DNA of 9,576 nt. Origin: Holophagaceae bacterium (GTDB taxonomy: Bacteria > Acidobacteriota > Holophagae > Holophagales > Holophagaceae). Each line of letters starts with the position of its first letter. Position 1 is the first letter of the stretch. A program made the position numbers and the translations under genes. The notes under the pieces are model-generated. The model saw nothing but the letters and a program-made list of their open reading frames with translations, was not told the DNA's origin and ran no database searches. Below, piece by piece: positions 6,278-9,576 of the stretch. The stretch spans positions 1 to 9,576 of the forward strand of contig JANXYT010000485.1 of assembly GCA_025355915.1 (NCBI GenBank), read 5' to 3'.

Positions 6278-7377
6278 CAGCCTTTGACCTTCACCTTGGC
6301 GCCGGGCTTCAGCGACTCCGGCGGCGCGACGATCAGCTTCGAGTCCCTGGGCAGCCCGCTCACTTCCAGGCCGACGGGATTCTCCGCAAGGATGGCGACC
6401 GGCTTTTGCACCGCCACGTCATTCTCGACCACCCATGTGTAGGACTTGCCGTCCTGCTTCTTGACCTGCTCCCGGCCCAGGACCACGACGTCCTGAAGGT
6501 AGGGATCCCCCAGGAAGGTGACCTTGGCGCCCATGTCCGGCACCAGCAATGAATCCTTCTCCACGAAGGCCACGCGCACGATGACCACGGCCTTCTGGCG
6601 GTTGGAGCTGGGGTAGATCTCCCGCAGGCGGCCCTTCAGCACGGCCCGGCCCCCCTGGCCTTCCAGGGCGTCCACGCGGACCTCCGCGGGCATCCCCCGG
6701 GTGAGTTTGATGATGGAGGCCTCATTGACTTCGACCTCCACTTCAAGCGTGCCAAAGTCGGCCATGACGAGGACGGCGTTGATGGCATTGGCCCCACCCG
6801 CGCTGCCCGGGGCGACGGTTTCGCCCACTTCCGAGAGCTTCTGGGTGACGACCCCGCTGAAGGGCGCCCTCAGGTCCATGCTCTGCAGCAGGGCATTCTG
6901 GTAGGCCAGCTGAGCTTCCAGCGTGAGTTTCTGACTCCTCAGTTTGTCCACCGTGGCCGCGTCCTGGATGCCCTGGGCTTGCAGCTTCTCGGCACGATCG
7001 AGTTCTACCTTCGCCTGGTCCAGCTGGGCCTTCACCTGATCGCGGCTGGCGGCCAGGTCAGGCGATTCCAGACGGGCCAGGATCTGCCCCTTGGTCACGC
7101 GGCTGCCCTCCTGCACGCCCAGCCAGCTCACCCGGCCCAGCACCTTGCTCGACAGGGTAGCCCGGGTGCGCGCCACCAGGTACCCGGAGGCCGTCACCAG
7201 CGGATTGCGCTCCCCCGCCTTGAACACCGTGGGTGAGGACACCGACACCGACACGGGCCCCCCCTTGGCCGCCATCATGGCGACGACCGCCACCAGTCCG
7301 ATCACCCCGAGGATCAGCCAGCCCCAGGGAAAGCGCTTTCGGATGACCGACGGTTTGCGGGCGGGGGACTCGCTCAT
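6277..7377 (-). CDS. HlyD/MacA-type periplasmic adaptor (membrane fusion protein)
   Basis: A 366-residue adaptor with a cytoplasmic basic N-terminus and one anchoring helix at about 18-37, without a lipobox cysteine. The biotinyl-lipoyl-like half-motifs lie at about 75-105 ([19 protein letters not shown]) and 167-190 ([20 protein letters not shown]). Between them is a short alpha-helical hairpin (about 106-165). Beta-barrel and membrane-proximal domains follow to the C-terminus. Such proteins link an inner-membrane ABC permease to an outer-membrane channel or to periplasmic substrate handling. ATG 7377 has GGAGAAGG just upstream. The gene begins 44 bases after the methyltransferase stop, with no terminator between them, and runs straight into the ATPase. 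No TolC-like outer-membrane gene is in the window. Confidence 0.95.
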   Translation of the reverse strand: MSESPARKPSVIRKRFPWGWLILGVIGLVAVVAMMAAKGGPVSVSVSSPTVFKAGERNPLVTASGYLVARTRATLSSKVLGRVSWLGVQEGSRVTKGQILARLESPDLAASRDQVKAQLDQAKVELDRAEKLQAQGIQDAATVDKLRSQKLTLEAQLAYQNALLQSMDLRAPFSGVVTQKLSEVGETVAPGSAGGANAINAVLVMADFGTLEVEVEVNEASIIKLTRGMPAEVRVDALEGQGGRAVLKGRLREIYPSSNRQKAVVIVRVAFVEKDSLLVPDMGAKVTFLGDPYLQDVVVLGREQVKKQDGKSYTWVVENDVAVQKPVAILAENPVGLEVSGLPRDSKLIVAPPESLKPGAKVKVKG

Positions 7378-7421
7378 GCGACCTTCTCCAAATATCCAGG
7401 TGACGACAGCCTAGCCGGGGA

Positions 7422-8444
7422 TCAGGCGCGGCGGAAGCGGTAGTGGCTGACGAACCATTCCGATCCCCTGCGGAACCCCCACAATTCGGCACAGGCCAGG
7501 AAAAAGATCCGCCACTGGGCGAAGCGCCAACGGGCCTCGCCGCCGTAGGTGGCCTGGAACAGGGCCAGGATCTCCTCTCCATGGGCATCCTGGTTGCGAA
7601 GCCAGGCCTCGGCCGTGGCCTGGTAGTGGGTGCCCGAGACGCGCCAGTGATCGTCCAGGCGCAGCTGCTCCTGGAAGTGCATCAGATAGGCGTCTGACGG
7701 CATGATGCCGCCCGTGAAGAAGTGCTTCGCCATCCAATCGGAGCTGTCGCGAACCTCGAAGGGGTAGGTGAAGTCCCGGTGGGTGAAGATGTGGACGAAG
7801 AGCATCCCGCCCGGCCGCAGCCACCGGCTGATGCGGGCCATCAGCTCCCGGTGGTTCCGCATGTGTTCGAACATCTCCACGCTGACCACGCGATCGTAGG
7901 TGTCCGGCGCCTCGAACTCGTTCATGTCCGCAGTGAGGATCTCGAGGTTGCTGAGCCCCCGTTCCCCCGCCCGGGCCAGGATGAAAGCCCGCTGGTCCTT
8001 CGAGTTCGACACTCCCGTGATGCGGCTCATCGGGAAGTGCTCAGCCATCCAGAGGGTCAGGCTGCCCCACCCGCAACCCAGTTCCAGAATGGCCTGGCCG
8101 TCGCCGATCTGGGCCCGCTCGCAGGTCAGGGCCAGCATGGCCGCCTCGGCCAGTCCGAGGTCGGAGGTCCCCGGTTCGAACAGGGCCGAGCTGTACTTCA
8201 GCCGTGGACCCAGGGTGAGTTCGAAGAATCGGGGGGGCACTTCATAGTGCTGGTCGTTGGCATCCCGTGTGTTCACGGCGATGGGCCCGGCGGACCAGGC
8301 CTCCAGGTGGCGGCGAAAGCGTTCCTGAACGGCCTCCAGGCCGCCCTCGGCTTCCTCGCGGAGGCGCTGCCGCAGCAGCCGCCGGATCTGGTGGCGGATA
8401 AGGGCGTCCGGCACGACACCGGCCGTGAGGAGGGCGTCGATCAT
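7422..8444 (-). CDS. SAM-dependent methyltransferase, cyclopropane-fatty-acid-synthase / coclaurine-N-methyltransferase-like
   Basis: A 340-residue class I methyltransferase. An N-terminal helical region (1-60) precedes the family entry motif [18 protein letters not shown] (63-80). The SAM-binding glycine motif is ELGCGWGSL at 121-129, and VSVEMFEHM at 188-196 carries the conserved E193 and H194. Also conserved are H218, Y274 ([10 protein letters not shown]) and C318 (ACAELWG). The position of the first active-site cysteine of mycolic acid cyclopropane synthases (YSCAYF) is serine here (YSSALF, S86). Length and the long matching segments ([15 protein letters not shown], then the [10 protein letters not shown] end) resemble plant coclaurine N-methyltransferases and their bacterial relatives more than E. 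coli Cfa. The substrate, lipid or amine, is therefore uncertain. ATG 8444 overlaps the DUF1295 stop in an ATGA junction. Confidence 0.92.
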   Translation of the reverse strand: MIDALLTAGVVPDALIRHQIRRLLRQRLREEAEGGLEAVQERFRRHLEAWSAGPIAVNTRDANDQHYEVPPRFFELTLGPRLKYSSALFEPGTSDLGLAEAAMLALTCERAQIGDGQAILELGCGWGSLTLWMAEHFPMSRITGVSNSKDQRAFILARAGERGLSNLEILTADMNEFEAPDTYDRVVSVEMFEHMRNHRELMARISRWLRPGGMLFVHIFTHRDFTYPFEVRDSSDWMAKHFFTGGIMPSDAYLMHFQEQLRLDDHWRVSGTHYQATAEAWLRNQDAHGEEILALFQATYGGEARWRFAQWRIFFLACAELWGFRRGSEWFVSHYRFRRA

Positions 8445-9214
8445 TTAGGAAACCACGGGAAGAAGGGTGAAGTCTCCCGCTGGTAGCGGGCGTAGTCCTC
8501 GGGGCGGCTTCGCAGGCTCTGGGCCTCGGTGTACGGAATGCCGGTCACCCGCAGGAGGAAATAGAACATCAGCCCAGGGCCCAGGACCGCGGTCCAACCG
8601 AAGGGTGCGGGCAGCGCCAGCAGCAGGAACGCCATCCACACCAGCCACTCGAAGAAATAGTTGGGGTGGCGCGAATAGCGCCAGAGCCCATCGCGGCAAG
8701 TGAGGCCCCGACTGCCGGGGCGGGCCTTGAAGCGCTGGAGCTGACGGTCCGCCACGGATTCACCGATCCAGGCCACCAGCCAAAGGGCCGCCGCCGCCCA
8801 TTCCAGGGGATGCAGGCCGGGCCGGGGATTCCACGCGGCGAGCAGGAAGGGCAGGCCGAGCAGCACATCGAGCAGTGCCTGGCCCTGGAAGAAGGCGAAA
8901 AACTTCAGGTCGAGACCAGTCTTCCAGGCGGCGCGGAGGGCCTGGTAGCGGCCATCCTCGTGCGGCTCCGTGGCCACGCGGTGCCAGAGGTGGAGGCCGA
9001 GGCGCAAGCCGTGAAGCCCACCCATCGATCCCACGAGAATCCGCCGCTCCAGCGGAGCAGGACCCAGAACCGCCGCGAGAAGAGCCATAACCGCCAGACC
9101 CAGCGCCCAGCCCACATCCACCCAACCGGCGTTGTGGGTCCAGCGCTGCCACAGCCAAAACAGGGCCTGCAGGGCGCACAGCAGGCCCGCCCCGATCAGA
9201 GCCACGCGCATCAT
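8441..9214 (-). CDS. DUF1295 / steroid 5-alpha-reductase-like membrane protein
   Basis: A 257-residue integral membrane protein with about six or seven hydrophobic helices (about 5-22, 35-52, 62-78, 104-125, 136-152, 185-203, 206-223). The C-terminal signature [18 protein letters not shown] (176-193), with [22 protein letters not shown] (224-245), defines the DUF1295 family. This family is related to steroid 5-alpha reductases and isoprenylcysteine methyltransferases, so a lipid-active reductase is a reasonable guess. The start at ATG 9214 gives an ATGA overlap with the upstream gene; a longer frame to 9544 would run across that gene and is rejected. It is translationally linked to the methyltransferase that follows, a pairing seen in other bacterial lipid-modifying loci. 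Confidence 0.92.
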   Translation of the reverse strand: MMRVALIGAGLLCALQALFWLWQRWTHNAGWVDVGWALGLAVMALLAAVLGPAPLERRILVGSMGGLHGLRLGLHLWHRVATEPHEDGRYQALRAAWKTGLDLKFFAFFQGQALLDVLLGLPFLLAAWNPRPGLHPLEWAAAALWLVAWIGESVADRQLQRFKARPGSRGLTCRDGLWRYSRHPNYFFEWLVWMAFLLLALPAPFGWTAVLGPGLMFYFLLRVTGIPYTEAQSLRSRPEDYARYQRETSPFFPWFPK

Positions 9215-9576
9215 GCGGCCTGCTCCTTGAAGCGGCGGGTTGCCGCCTGGAAGACCGGACGAAGGATGAACGCCAGCAGAGCCGCCAAGGGAATGACCAC
9301 CAGGGCCCAGACCACGCAGGCATGCCAGATCCGCGACCAGAAAAGGGCGATGGTTCCAAAGGTGTCGGCCTTGAGCGCATTGAGCATCGCAGGGAGGGAC
9401 AGCGGCATCGACTGAACACCGAAGAGCCGCTCGCCCATCCGGATGAAAGGGATGAGGAGCACCAGTTGCAGCGGATAGGCCAGGTAGTTCACCAGCTGCA
9501 TGGCGGGCTGATTCAATCGGAAAGCGAACGCTGCTCCCACGCAAAGAAGGGTGGTGGTTCCCAGCATGGGAAACAC
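9211..9576 (-). CDS. DUF2062-like membrane protein (N-terminus outside window)
   Basis: The frame is open to the right edge, so only the last 121 residues are seen. The first visible codon is an internal GTG (Val), not a demonstrated start. The opening FPMLGTTTLLCVGAAFAFRL, followed by NQPAMQLVNYLAYPLQ, resembles the DUF2062 core, in which a Pro-Gly-Thr motif precedes a hydrophobic helix. Hydrophobic segments lie at visible residues about 5-19, 29-46 and 84-107, and the end is basic (RRFKEQAA). DUF2062 proteins are small membrane proteins of unknown function, sometimes linked to glycosyltransferases. The stop overlaps the DUF1295 start by four bases. The true start and any operon promoter lie outside the window. 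Confidence 0.75.
   Translation of the reverse strand: MFPMLGTTTLLCVGAAFAFRLNQPAMQLVNYLAYPLQLVLLIPFIRMGERLFGVQSMPLSLPAMLNALKADTFGTIALFWSRIWHACVVWALVVIPLAALLAFILRPVFQAATRRFKEQAA

Noticed and set aside
4853..6442. A 529-codon open frame on the plus strand
   Set aside because: It lies opposite the permease 1, ATPase and adaptor genes, all of which have clear family motifs. The product is rich in His, Gly, Gln and Arg with no recognisable domain, as expected for an antisense shadow in GC-rich coding DNA.
7722..8486. A plus-strand frame opposite the methyltransferase, and a similar one at 8666-9415
   Set aside because: Both mirror well-supported minus-strand genes and show no domain of their own.

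Overview
The window is GC-rich, densely coded DNA from a Gram-negative-type bacterium. The exporter layout (periplasmic adaptor, ATPase, MacB-like permeases), the PadR/HAAS-type regulator pair and the general protein style would suit Acidobacteriota such as Holophaga/Geothrix. That placement is an impression, not a proof. Apart from the last 35 codons of a plus-strand gene at the left edge, every gene lies on the minus strand and is best read from right to left.

Right half (9576 to 3144). Seven genes form what looks like one transcription unit: a DUF2062 membrane protein (5' end outside the window), a DUF1295 steroid-reductase-like membrane protein, a cyclopropane-fatty-acid-synthase/coclaurine-N-methyltransferase-like methyltransferase, a HlyD/MacA-type adaptor, a MacB/LolD-type ATPase and two separate FtsX/MacB-type permeases. 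Three junctions are ATGA overlaps, one is TGATG, and the other two gaps are 18 and 44 bases. The first three genes suggest modification of a lipid or another hydrophobic small molecule. The last four form a complete inner-membrane and periplasmic tripartite exporter with a heteromeric permease pair. No outer-membrane TolC-like partner is present. The link between the two halves is inferred from gene order only.

Middle (3143 to 1953). A PadR-type repressor with its own candidate promoter is followed 6 bases later by a membrane protein with a HAAS-like N-terminal helical region. Both start with GTG. They probably regulate, or respond to, the adjacent exporter.

Left (1952 to 1). Two housekeeping translation genes follow: rpmE (ribosomal protein L31, zinc type) and prfA (release factor 1). 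A strong hairpin terminator separates them. The prfA unit ends at a bidirectional terminator shared with the converging plus-strand gene. Two copies of a modular, palindrome-rich intergenic repeat flank rpmE, one of them carrying an extra hairpin module of about 34 bp. No tRNA, rRNA, CRISPR array, insertion sequence or phage gene was seen, and no gene-free stretch exceeds 300 bases.
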